Assembly: GCA_963678675.1 (NCBI GenBank)
Contig: OY783200.1
Coordinates: 22,830,190-22,894,189, forward strand
Length of the DNA: 64,000 bases
Reading direction: 5' to 3'
Source: Xiphydria camelus
Taxonomy: Eukaryota; Arthropoda; Insecta; Hymenoptera; Xiphydriidae
How positions within the stretch are numbered: position 1 is the first letter of the stretch; every line of letters starts with the position of its first letter. The notes under the pieces are model-generated. The model did not search any database. It was not told where the DNA came from and worked only from the letters and a program-made list of their open reading frames with translations. The translations under genes were made by a program, and so were the position numbers. Positions 22,624 to 31,619 of the stretch are shown here, piece after piece.

Positions 22624-24366
22624 TCAATTCTCCGCGTTACCCTCGTAAAAGGACTCGCACTTCTCCAGCAGACGAAGGACCGGATTAATGTTATACGGAA
22701 AGAGCGCCTTCGACACGAGTCTGTCGATCGCGAGCCTCAGCCTGATCAGTATCGTCATGGTATCGTCCAGTTCTCGGCCGCAGCACGACACGAACTCGGG
22801 CCAATTTCTTCGCACGTACTTCAGAAATCGTAGCAGGTAGAGCAGGAAGCACGTCTCGTTGCTGACGAGCAAGTCGAGCAGGACGTCGGGATCGTGCGAG
22901 ACCGCTCTGACGAACTGGACGAACGTGAGGGTCGGGCTGAGCATGTGGCCGAGGTCGTTCTGCGGCGGGCCGCGGTAGAACAGGCCCACGGCGACGTCCA
23001 GACAGCAGACCATGCCCTCGATGAGAAAGTCGTCCTGATCGTGGAACATCTGCACGACCCACTGCGACAGCGGCGTCTCCGGATGAAAGGGCATGAGCGT
23101 CTTGACGCACTGATCGAGCTGACGCAAGACCTCGCGAATGCTGCGCTCGATCACCGCCATGTCCGCGTCCAGGTCCTCCGCCTCGGAGCCGAGGGACGAG
23201 TCGCTCGAGTCGCTCCGCGTCTCCTTGACCGTGACCGCGACGCTCTTGAGCACCAGTAGCACGACCTTCTGCAGCAGCGGACGGTCCCCGTCGCCGGTGC
23301 CGCCGCCGAATCGCCCGGAGCCGTGGCGATAGGGCAGCGCGTCGAGGAGCCGCCAGTCCTTGACCGCGCGCACTATCAGGTGCGCCAGCGAGCACGGCTC
23401 GTCCGGCAGCACGTCCTGGAGCGCGAGGGTGCTGCCGTAGCAGAGCACCTCGTTGAACAGGCCCAGGAGGTGCCGCCAGATCACGCCAGGTACGTTCGCG
23501 TTGAGCAGAACCACGAGATTGTCCAGCTGCGAGTAAAAGAGCTTCGTGTCTATCACCGAGAGGTTGGCCTTCACGGAGATGATGGACTCCCAGAGATCGA
23601 GGAAGGTCACCACGGCCGACTCGTGCTGCGGCGTGTAGGAGCCGAGGATCGCGTCGAACTTGGACACCAGCACCGTCCACTTGGACTCGAGCGCCTTCAC
23701 GCACATCGCCTTCACCGGCGTGCTGTCCAGGCTCTCCGGGTCGGAGATGGTCATCGTGTTGCAGCTCGGCGGCGGGATCGACCTGTCGCTCTCCTCGAGC
23801 GGGTGCACCGTGCAGTCCTTGTGCTCCACCACGCGCTTCACGACGTCCAGCGTGAAGAGCATCTGGCTGGGCGAGTGCGTGTTGACGAGCGACTGCGTCA
23901 GCCGCTCCAGCCACGAGGCCTCGACGTTCTCCTTGGTGACGATGAAGAAGGTGGCGAGCGCGCGGCTCGCCGTGTACGAGATGAACTTGTTGGAAGTGCA
24001 GGAGAGGTCGATTATCTGGTCGATTATGCCGTGCTCGTTCCGCGTGAGCGCCTCGCAGACGTCCGCGACGCGGCTGCACATGACGCCGCGCGTGTTCTGC
24101 TTGATCGCCAGATCGAAGAGCAGCTGGAGCGCGCTTATGAACTCGAGCGTCTTGTCGGGCTCCCACTCGGAGAGGGTGGTGGAGCGATAACCGCCGTCGC
24201 CCGATCGCACCGCGCTCCCGGTGAACGGCTTGCGCAGGCTGCTCTCCGGCACGTCGCAGAGGCACTGCGCGAGCAGACTGCTCTGGAAGCGCTCCATCTC
24301 CGACGCGGCCTCGTCCTCCGACTCGCCGTTCTCCACGCGTTGCTTCTTCTTCGCTGGCTCCTCCAT
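22624..24366 (-). CDS. lin: Protein Lines homologue
   Basis: The homologue of Drosophila Lines and human LINS1, a nuclear/cytoplasmic regulator acting in epidermal and gut patterning downstream of Wnt/Hedgehog-type signals. It is a single uninterrupted frame of 580 residues from the preferred start (594 from an upstream in-frame ATG at 24408). The ATG at 24366 has A at -3 and G at +4 and begins MEEPAKKKQRVENG, a basic stretch that could be a nuclear-localisation signal. An alpha-helical, leucine-rich body follows, with the conserved C-terminal region LLRFLKYVRRNW .. LDDTMTILIRLRLAIDRL .. LFPYNINPVLRLLEKCESFYEG, the Lines C-terminal domain. An acidic Ser/Asp/Glu stretch (SDSSDSSLGSEAEDLDADM) interrupts the middle. 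Absence of introns is notable beside its multi-exon neighbours and could indicate either intron loss or an old retrocopy. The frame is intact and GC-rich like the other exons. Confidence 0.93.
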   Translation of the reverse strand: MEEPAKKKQRVENGESEDEAASEMERFQSSLLAQCLCDVPESSLRKPFTGSAVRSGDGGYRSTTLSEWEPDKTLEFISALQLLFDLAIKQNTRGVMCSRVADVCEALTRNEHGIIDQIIDLSCTSNKFISYTASRALATFFIVTKENVEASWLERLTQSLVNTHSPSQMLFTLDVVKRVVEHKDCTVHPLEESDRSIPPPSCNTMTISDPESLDSTPVKAMCVKALESKWTVLVSKFDAILGSYTPQHESAVVTFLDLWESIISVKANLSVIDTKLFYSQLDNLVVLLNANVPGVIWRHLLGLFNEVLCYGSTLALQDVLPDEPCSLAHLIVRAVKDWRLLDALPYRHGSGRFGGGTGDGDRPLLQKVVLLVLKSVAVTVKETRSDSSDSSLGSEAEDLDADMAVIERSIREVLRQLDQCVKTLMPFHPETPLSQWVVQMFHDQDDFLIEGMVCCLDVAVGLFYRGPPQNDLGHMLSPTLTFVQFVRAVSHDPDVLLDLLVSNETCFLLYLLRFLKYVRRNWPEFVSCCGRELDDTMTILIRLRLAIDRLVSKALFPYNINPVLRLLEKCESFYEGNAEN

Positions 24367-24408
24367 CTTTCCGCTCGGAGGATAACCGCGGTATCGACGC
24401 AGTACCAT

Positions 24409-24610
24409 TAGCGAGACTTTTCCTCCCTGCGTCCTCCCGCTCTCTCACGCGCTTCCTCCTCGCCTCCTGCCGGCCGCGGTTCGCGAGTCTTTCGTCAAGT
24501 TATCTTCCTGACGAACGGAGCGTCTCTGCGGCACGAACACCGCATGAAGACCTGGTGTGACGGAGAGGACAGCATGTACGCTCCTTCGGGTGTATCGGGG
24601 GGCGCGGTGA
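24409..24610 (-). other. Upstream leader of lines
   Basis: Probable 5' untranslated/promoter region of lines. In-frame sequence upstream of 24408 does not resemble the protein family, so I do not extend the gene. Confidence 0.35.
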
Positions 24611-25030
24611 GAACAAAACCCTTTGCGCGTTCGCGATCCGCCTTCCAAAACTCTCTGTATCCGATAAAGGTACCGATGCTGTCTTCTCGGCGACGAGGAC
24701 GTTCCCTCGAAGAGCGCCAAGGAAACCCCGACAAAGGAACAAAGCCCTTTGCGGATTTCAGCTTCCGAAAGCTCTACGTATCCGACGGAGCTTTCGTTGC
24801 GATTCAGCCGATGCCGAGCGTCTTCCCGACGATGTGGACCTTCCCTCGAGGAATGCCGAACAGGTAGAAGCGAAGGGGAGTTGACAAAGCCGCCGAATGC
24901 CGAGAGAACAAAATTTGCAAATTTCAGCTTTCAAAAGCTCTTCATATCCTGCAAAGCCTTCGTTGCGATCCAAACAATGCCGAGCGTCTTCCCGGAGATA
25001 AGGACGTTCCCACGAGGAGCGTCGAGCTCG
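24611..25030. repeat. Three imperfect tandem repeats of about 125-170 bp
   Basis: Units start at about 24611, 24737 and 24906, each with gaacaaa followed by a ctttgc/tttgca block, then a gctttcgttgcgatt-like stretch and gccgagcgtcttccc in the last two. Translations of units 2 and 3 also align (FAxFSFxKLxxS..AFVAIQxMPSVFP). The arrangement just upstream of lines could be a decayed internal duplication or a regulatory repeat. Confidence 0.6.
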
Positions 25031-25993
25031 AGGGAGCCGGCATCGGTGCACAGTAGCCGAGACACCTGCGAATCGACAGAACCGATACACCTTTGACTCC
25101 TGGACGACGCTCGATGCCGAGACTCACCTGGATCTCGCCGAGCCGAGGGAAATCGCACGCACCCCGCGTAGAATTAATCTCTCACGTTCCTCGCGATAGA
25201 CCGTCGCGTTTTCGATCACCCAAGCGCCCGCGTTCGCCAGGAACTCGCCGTTGCGTGGCTACGCCACTCCACTCGACACACGCAGAACGCGCGACGCTCG
25301 TGCGTGCGCCCTCGCGCGTCGCGGCGCGCCGTCGTGCCCACCGGGAAGTCGCCCGCACTCAGCCGCGGTCCTCGCGCACTCTCGAATCACCGGGTTGCCC
25401 GCACGCGATCTTCTCGTGCCCGCGTCGCGCGTATTTTCCCTCCGCGCCGAGTTAATTCTCCCGACTAGGAAGTGGTGACAGAGGCACCCACCAGGAAGAG
25501 GTTTGCCGCGTTGCCAGATGTACGCGGCGCCCGTGTAAAAATCCGCGACCGACGTTTATTTCGCCGATAAGCGCGGCCAGCCGTCGCGGGAGGATTCGCG
25601 GGCGACGTCGGGACGCCGAGCGTCGTCTCGCGCGCCGTCGCGGCGGCGTCGGGCGGATTTTAACGGTCATTTTTCCGACGGCATCACGCGGAGCCGCGTA
25701 ATACAGTAGCTGTCCGTTGCACATTCCACAACGCACTAAAGTGGGATCGCCGTAAGGGCGCAAAGAATTGTCACGCGAGCGTAGCCCGCGCGATTTTAAT
25801 AATCGTCGGGGCTTTTTCGCGAGGTTTTTTCCCTTATAAATCGTCGCACGCGGCGAATTGTATCGTAAATATAGGCGCGGGGTTTGGCAACCGCGCGGCT
25901 ATCGTGGCGCTCGCGGGGGGAGCGGCCGCGCGGAGGAAGCGCCGAGAATCGCGTCGGTGGTACATACCTACGCTTGGCGCTCGGTGGGTAAAT
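25031..25993. other. CpG-rich intergenic, no gene seen
   Basis: Very CpG-rich sequence with arginine-rich chance frames on both strands. No recognised protein or element. Ends where the foldback element begins. Confidence 0.4.
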
Positions 25994-26560
25994 TTCCTAA
26001 TGCTCGTTCGAGAACCCCAACGCATCTCCTTCATTCCTAGCAATTCTTCTAAAACCCCAACACACTTTCTATATTCCTTATACGTCTTCCAAACGCCAAT
26101 GCATCTTCAACTTCTTCTAAAGCATCGATATACCTTCCATCTCCTTAATACTACTAGGTTGAAAGCTTAATCACGCCCTTCTCATTGGGAATCCAATCTT
26201 ATTCTCGTCTTCCCTAGTACATATTTCAAACCCCAGACACACCTTTTGCATCCCTTATACGTTTTCTAAAACTCCAACATAATCCCTTCAACCCTAATAC
26301 TTCTTTTAAATTTCCAGTACATCCTCCTCATCGCTAGTACTTACTTTAAAGCCCCAGCATACTTCTAACATCCCTTATATATCTTCTAAACTTCCAGCGT
26401 ACCCTCCACACTCCTTCTAAAGCCCAAACACAACTCTAACATCCCTTATATATCTCCTAAACCCTCAGCATACCCTTCACATTCCTAATACTCGTTCATG
26501 AATTCCTAATATACCCTCCACATCCCTAATACTTTTCCTGCAGGTCTCAATATACTCTCG
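25994..26560 (+). repeat. Left inverted arm of the foldback element
   Basis: Pyrimidine-rich strand with recurrent words catcccttata, cctaatact and cttctaaa at a spacing of about 50-60 bp. It pairs with 28850-29430. Small indels relative to the partner cluster in the inner 200 bp and near the middle. Confidence 0.9.
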
Positions 26561-26816
26561 TCATCTCATTGATATTTACAATATGTATGTAGGGGTAGAA
26601 ACTTACCAAGATTTTATGGGGATGAGATTTTGTATGCACAAATATAGAGTGGAACTTGTATATTTTAAGAGCCGCCCTGTATGTGTGATATAGTCTACGG
26701 TATTGTAATAAGAATGTTTAATATAAGTATGTATGTATAACAATGTATATTATGAACATTTACAATACAGATCATTTATATCTATTTAAGTAAATTACGT
26801 CTTATTTCTTCCTTCC
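26561..26816. other. Left spacer inside the foldback element
   Basis: AT-rich sequence of about 255 bp with gtatgtatg words. It does not appear inverted in the right spacer (28567-28849), so the symmetry of the element is broken here. Confidence 0.5.
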
Positions 26817-27107
26817 TCGTGGCCCCTGCAAATAGGCAACCCCACAGATATCAAAGTATTCGGAGTTGCCTATTTGCAGGGGCTTCAGAAGACCTCTTCG
26901 GTCATTCTATGTTCCTGATACTTACACGATTTTCGGACTTCGAATCAAGGTATGTAAAGATATGGCGCCTGCAAGTAGGCAACACCAAATACATCGATGT
27001 GTTCGGGATTGCCTACATGCAGGCGCCGGTATGAAAATGTACGGCCCCTGCAAACAGGCAATCCCGAACACATCGGTGAATTCGGGGCTGCCTATTTGCA
27101 GGCGTCC

Positions 27108-27219
27108 GCGAATACCTCCTCGGTCATTCTATGTTCCTGATACTTTGGCGATTTTCGGACTTCGGGGTCCAAAAATCGCCATAGTATCAGGAACATAGAA
27201 TGACCGAGGAGGTATTCGC
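27108..27219. repeat. Large palindrome P1
   Basis: Arms of about 49 bp starting gcgaatacctcctcggtcat pair with the complement ending gaccgaggaggtattcgc, around a centre of about 14 bp (near ttcggggtcc). One mismatch is visible in the arm. Confidence 0.9.
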
Positions 27220-27569
27220 AGGCGCCTGCAAATAGGCAGCCCCGAATTCACCTATGTGTTCGCGGTTGCCTATGTGCAGGCGCCGCTAGGAGAAGTCACG
27301 GCCCCTACAGATAGGCAACCCCGAAGACATCGGTGTATTCGGGAGTGCCTATTTACAGGCGCCGGTATGAAAAGTTACGGCCCCTGCAGATAGGCAACCC
27401 CGAAGACATTGGTGTATTCGGGAGTGCCTACTTACAGGCGCCGGTATGAAAAGTTACGGCCCCTGCAAATAGGCAACCCCGAAGACATCGGTGTACTCGG
27501 GGCTGCCTGTTTGCAGGCGCCGGTATGAAAAGTTGCGGCCCCTGCAAATATGCAACCCCACACACCTCA

Positions 27570-27745
27570 GTGTATTCGGGGCTGCCTACTTGCAGGCGTC
27601 CGCGAATACCTCCTCGGTCATTCTATGTTCCTGATACTTTGGCGATTTTCGGACTTCGGGGTCCAAAAATCGCCATAGTATCAGGAACATAGAATGACCG
27701 AGGAGGTATTCGCGGACGCCTGCAAATAGGCAGCCCCGAATTCAC
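27570..27745. repeat. Large palindrome P2 (extended)
   Basis: Same core as P1. Pairing continues outward through ggcgtccgcg/cgcggacgcc into the flanking hairpin units, giving arms of about 85 bp. The longest near-perfect palindrome in the window. Confidence 0.9.
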
Positions 27746-28015
27746 CGATGTGTTCGGGATTGCCTGTTTGCAGGGGCCGTACATTTTCACACCGGCGCCT
27801 GCATGTAGGCAATCCCGAACACATCGATGTATTTGGTGTTGCCTACTTACAGGCGCCGGTATGAAAAGTTACGGCCCCTGCAAATAGGCAACCCCGAAGA
27901 CATCGGTGTACTCGGGGCTGCCTGTTTGCAGGCGCCGGTATGAAAAGTTGCGGCCCCTGCAAATATGCAACCCTACACACCTCAGTGTATTCGGGGCTGC
28001 CTACTTGCAGGCGTC

Positions 28016-28129
28016 CGCGAATACCTCCTTGGTCATTCTATGTTCCTGATACTTTGGCGATTTTCGAACTTCGGGGTCCGAAAATCGCCACAGTATCAGG
28101 AACATAGAATGACCGAGGAGGTATTCGCA
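28016..28129. repeat. Large palindrome P3
   Basis: Third copy of the palindrome core with a few private substitutions (a t for c in the left arm near 28030, a c for t in the right arm near 28091). Confidence 0.88.
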
Positions 28130-28566
28130 GGCGCCTGCAAATAGGCAGCCCCGAATTCACCTATGTGTTCGTGGTTGCCTATGTGCAGGCGCCGGTATGA
28201 AAAGTTAGAGCCCCTGCAGATAGGCAACCCCGAAGACATCGATGTATTCGGGACTGCCTATTTACAGGCGCCGGAATGAAAAGTTACGACCCCTGCAGAT
28301 AGGCAACCCCGAAGACATCGGTGTATTCGGGACTGCCTATTTACAGGCGCCGGTATGAGAAGTTACGGCCCCTGCAAATAGGCAATCCCGAAAACATCGG
28401 TGTACTCGGGGCTGCCTATTTGCAGGCGCCGGTATGAAAAGTTGCGGCCCCTGCAAATATACAACCCCGCACACATCGGTGTATTCGGGGCTGCCTATTT
28501 GCAGGCGCCTGCGAATACCTCCTCGGTGATTCTATGTTCCTGATACTTTGACGATTTTCGGACCTC

Positions 28567-28849
28567 GAAATAGCAAACTACAGTTGGAGAAGGAGTGAGA
28601 AAGCAAATCGCATTAAAGTAGGTAAAAGTACTCTTTATTGTAAATTTGTATGGTACAGATATTTATACACTCGTATATCCGAAGTACAGAATTATTCATT
28701 AGACTTTTAAGACCGACTCAGTGCATACATACATTCAGTATATAATAAAGAGTGACAGGTATAATAAAAATATCTTATTTAAATAAAAACTGCTAGGTAT
28801 GCAGATCAGATGGTATTCGAATAAGGAGACTCTTTGGAAGGAATGTAGG
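28567..28849. other. Right spacer inside the foldback element
   Basis: AT-rich sequence of about 280 bp between the hairpin array and the right arm. Contains AATAAA-like words (28746, 28786 region) but no ORF or repeat I recognise. Confidence 0.45.
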
Positions 28850-29430
28850 GAATGTATTGCAGGTCCCGCAGGAAAAGTATTAGAGATGTGGACGGTATAT
28901 TAGGGATTCAGGAGGAATATTGGGTATGCGAGGGGTATACTAGGGGTTTAGAAGATATATAAGGGATATCGGAGCTGTGTTCGGGCTTTAGAAGTAGTAT
29001 TAGTAGTGTGGAGGGTATGCTGGATGTTTAGAAGATATGTAAGGGATGTTAGAAGTATGCTGGGGCTTTAAAGTAAGTACTAGCGATGAGGAGGATGTAC
29101 TGGAAATTTAAAAGAAGTATTAGGGTTGAAGGGATTATGCTGGAGTTTTAGAAAACATATAAAGGATGCAAAAGGTGTATCAGAGGGATTTGAAATATGT
29201 ACTAGGGAAGACGAGAATAAGATTGGATTCCCAATGAGAAGGACGTGTTTAAGCTTTCCACCAAGTATTAAAGAGATGGAAGGTATATTGGTGCTTTAGA
29301 AGTTGTCGGGACATTGAAGATGCATTGGGGTTTAGAAGACGTATAAGGAATATAGAAAGAGTGTTGGGGTTTCAAAAGAATTGCTAGGAATGAAGGAGAT
29401 GCGTTGGGGTTCTCGAACGAGTATTAGGAA
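28850..29430 (-). repeat. Right inverted arm of the foldback element
   Basis: Purine-rich counterpart of the left arm, read here with gggatgttagaagtatgctg, gtactagcgatgaggaggat and ccaatgagaaggacgtg. The paired part ends at gttctcgaacgagtattagg. Confidence 0.9.
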
Positions 29431-29869
29431 TGTGGAAAGTGTGCTGGAGCTAATGAAAGAGTATTAAGTATATCAAGGATGCTTTTGAGGAAGTATATTA
29501 TATAATTGAAAAACTAATCGGGTTCGCAGGGGGTAGTCCGTTTCCGCGTGTGAAACGAAGCGGATCACTTCCTAACACTCGTAGAGAGATATCGTACGTT
29601 AATCATAATTATACGATCTCTCTAAAAACGCTGAAATATCGCGCTCGATTTATCAGTACTTAAGAAAATAAGAGTACCAATCGAATGGTGCGAGTCGTTC
29701 GACGATTACGTTTCCAGATAGCACGAAGACGTCCAGCAGTCATCTTTCTGATGCCTTGGACCGTGCAAAGATAATGTATTGTGTCCACTGAAATGACGTC
29801 TGCAAGACATTTCACTGATCTGTCTCTCGAAGATGTCATTCTGACATTTATTTTACTTGGGTCTCTTCT
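29431..29869. other. Unpaired arm tail and degenerate repeat
   Basis: 29431-29490 continues the right-arm subrepeat without a left partner. 29713-29840 shares gacgtc and gatgtcat words with the degenerate repeat at 2.3-2.9 kb. No gene seen. Confidence 0.4.
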
Positions 29870-30290
29870 CCCACTATTGAATAGATCCCATAGACAATTT
29901 CTATGAGAATCTGATGTGCTTCAGACACAGCACTTCCAGATATCCATTAGAAGAGTTTGAGTAGGACGTATAGGAATACATTGGATTCCATGTGCATCTG
30001 GGGTGATCAATAGGGATTTACCGAATTTTACATGCATCCGTAAGAACAAGTTGAATCCCATAAAGATGATAAAGACCTGTACACACGCCGTCCTATTTGT
30101 AATTACCACTGGAACCTTACGATATTTTATCTGCTTCGACAGATACACGTATAATCCAATACATTACCATTCATCTCTCTCAGATTTTTATGAGAGTGTA
30201 TCACGAATCGCTGTGTCTCTTAAAGCACATCAAATTCCCGTGGGAATTTTCCAAGTTTTCTGTGAGAATCTATATGCTTCTTCAATAGGG
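29870..30290. mobile_element. Foldback repeat family C, copy 3
   Basis: Left arm gatcccatagacaatttcta, gagtaggacgtataggaata; right arm ccaatacattaccattcatc, ttcccgtgggaattttccaa. The two arms fold on each other as in the copies at 17.0 and 49.0 kb. The 123-codon frame over it is repeat-derived. Confidence 0.65.
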
Positions 30291-30310
30291 CCTCCTGTAA
30301 TTATACCAAG

Positions 30311-30388
30311 TGAGGAGCTCCGAATCAAAACGCAGTTTCTAACCAATTTTCAGCCTTCGAAAACTGCGTTTTGATTCGGAGCTCCTCA
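30311..30388. repeat. 28-bp perfect inverted repeat, 22-base loop
   Basis: gaggagctccgaatcaaaac (then gcagttt) on the left is exactly complementary to the right arm ending gattcggagctcctca. The short hairpin has no mismatch. A diverged relative of one arm (gaggagctatctttcaaaac, then gcagttt) lies at 60673-60705, which suggests the tip of a short repeat family. Confidence 0.85.
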
Positions 30389-30969
30389 AATATCCGCAAT
30401 ACTCGTTCTCCAAGGGCCTCTGCCCCGAATACAAGATGAACCACCGAAATTCTTCGTCCGAACCGAGCGAGTACCTCCAGCTCGTGACTCTTCGTGCGAC
30501 GATGAAGCCTCCGCTCATTACTTTCTTTCGGATTCGTGCTCGCGCGGAGTAGAAGTACCTATGTACCGCGCGACGAGGCTCTACCGGCGAGTTCTCCACC
30601 GAGGAAGGACCTTGGGACATCGAGAGAGGGGAATCGATCTAATTGAAAATGTATATTCGCTATATTATTACCATATAATACATTCACTGTTTAGGGCAAC
30701 AGTTTGCAATTGGAGATAAAGTGACAACGCTTATCTTACACACTACGGATTATCTCTTTGAAGGCGAATAAAAAAAGAAATTAAATAAAGTAACAGTCTT
30801 TCAAGGTACAAGGATATCACTTAACTGCGACAGAAAGATATATATCATTTCGCGTAACGTGGATAGTGTAATCGATGTGAGAGAGGAATAGTAAACCTTA
30901 CGCTAAATTAAAATACTGTTCCAACGAGACGCGCGTGCATCGTCGTTACTAACGCGCGGTGACGCTCTG
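30389..30969. other. Intergenic, no gene seen
   Basis: Short frames only. Lies between the hairpin and the candidate 3' end of the MDR reductase gene. Confidence 0.35.
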
Positions 30970-30975
30970 TTTATT
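30970..30975 (-). promoter_or_regulatory. Candidate polyadenylation signal for the MDR reductase gene
   Basis: AATAAA on the minus strand (tttatt on plus) about 645 bp downstream of the stop at 31620. The intervening 30976-31619 would be the 3' untranslated region. Its open frames are not credible. Confidence 0.35.
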
Positions 30976-31619
30976 CCGACGAGGACTACTTCCGCGCTCC
31001 AAATATACGTATATATGCATATTATATACAATTAAGAACTACGCGGCGGTGCCGATACGACGAGTTTCCGAGAGAGACTCGTATCGCCCTTCGGGGGAAA
31101 CTCGTCGCGGCGACGCCAAAGTCCGAGCGTCGCGCGCGTTCTCCCGTCGCGCTGCTCGCGATCGGAAAACGGAACATCGAGAAAGATTTCGTTCTTGCGG
31201 GGAATTGACAAAGGACCGAGGAAGAAGACGAAACGCGACGAACTTGGATGATACGATCGTTTGCGCGGATCCTGAGAAATTCATTTCTCCCGGAGATCGC
31301 GAGGGAGCCGACCAAAATTTCGTCCAAGTCGCCGATCATCGGATTCGCTTCCCCCCGCCGTCGATATACAAAGAACCGCATCTCTCGTTCCAATCCGCTG
31401 CTCCGTGCCAAGACGGGCGCGCGATGTTCAACGGCTCCCAAAAGCTCTCCTCCGTCCGGTGGCCGTCTCAAAGTCTCCTCTCCTCCCGTAAATTCGCGGC
31501 GCGTTCAACTCGTGCTCGTCTACGCGCCGCGCCGCGATCGCTAAATCGTCTCGCGTACCTCGCAACGTCGTACGCGTGCTCCCTTAATCTAGATCGATCA
31601 GGCTGAACGAAAACAGCGC

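Larger units (their letters stand above)
26817..28566. repeat. Array of 17 hairpin units, 79-bp period, with three large palindromes
   Basis: Each unit is a self-complementary block: cccctgcaaataggcaaccc pairs with ggctgcctatttgcaggcgc across a spacer of about 20 bp, followed by a short ggtatgaaaagttac linker. Successive units at 27381, 27460 and 27539 give a 79-bp period. Larger palindromes (arms about 49-85 bp, containing cattctatgttcctgatact) interrupt the array at about 27108-27219, 27570-27745 and 28016-28129, and half-copies cap both edges (26884-26945, 28507-28566). Substitutions are often compensated on the partner strand. Non-coding. Confidence 0.92.
25994..29430. mobile_element. Nested foldback element with ~570-bp inverted arms
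   Basis: The left arm (25994-26560) and right arm (28850-29430) are inverted copies of each other, roughly 90% identical by eye with runs of about 100 bp unchanged. For example, aagacgagaataagattgga on the right is the complement of the left-arm stretch near 26195. Each arm is itself made of degenerate subrepeats (taagggatgttagaagtatg, ctttagaag, tactagggat). Between them lie spacers and a hairpin array (26817-28566). Long subrepeated inverted termini recall Foldback/Galileo-type transposons, but no transposase is present. Transcription through it would yield an RNA with a stem of about 570 bp. The right arm's subrepeats continue to about 29490 beyond the paired part. Confidence 0.9.

Noticed and set aside
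23323..24411. 362-codon plus-strand open frame opposite lines
   Set aside because: It is the antisense shadow of a GC-rich exon. The minus-strand frame encodes a recognisable Lines protein, and the plus-strand translation is Arg/Ala/Leu-biased without a family.
22691..24448. 585-codon second minus-strand frame over lines
   Set aside because: A +1 shadow frame, Arg/Ala/Gly-rich, with no homology. The other minus frame carries the conserved C-terminal domain.
26866..27198. 110-codon frame in the hairpin array with a repeated SFYVPDT motif
   Set aside because: The repeat arises from palindromic satellite DNA. The frame is not maintained across other units.
26817..28566. CRISPR-like array (regular repeats with spacers)
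   Set aside because: Repeats are palindromic and spacers are conserved between units, and the genome is eukaryotic with intron-containing genes.
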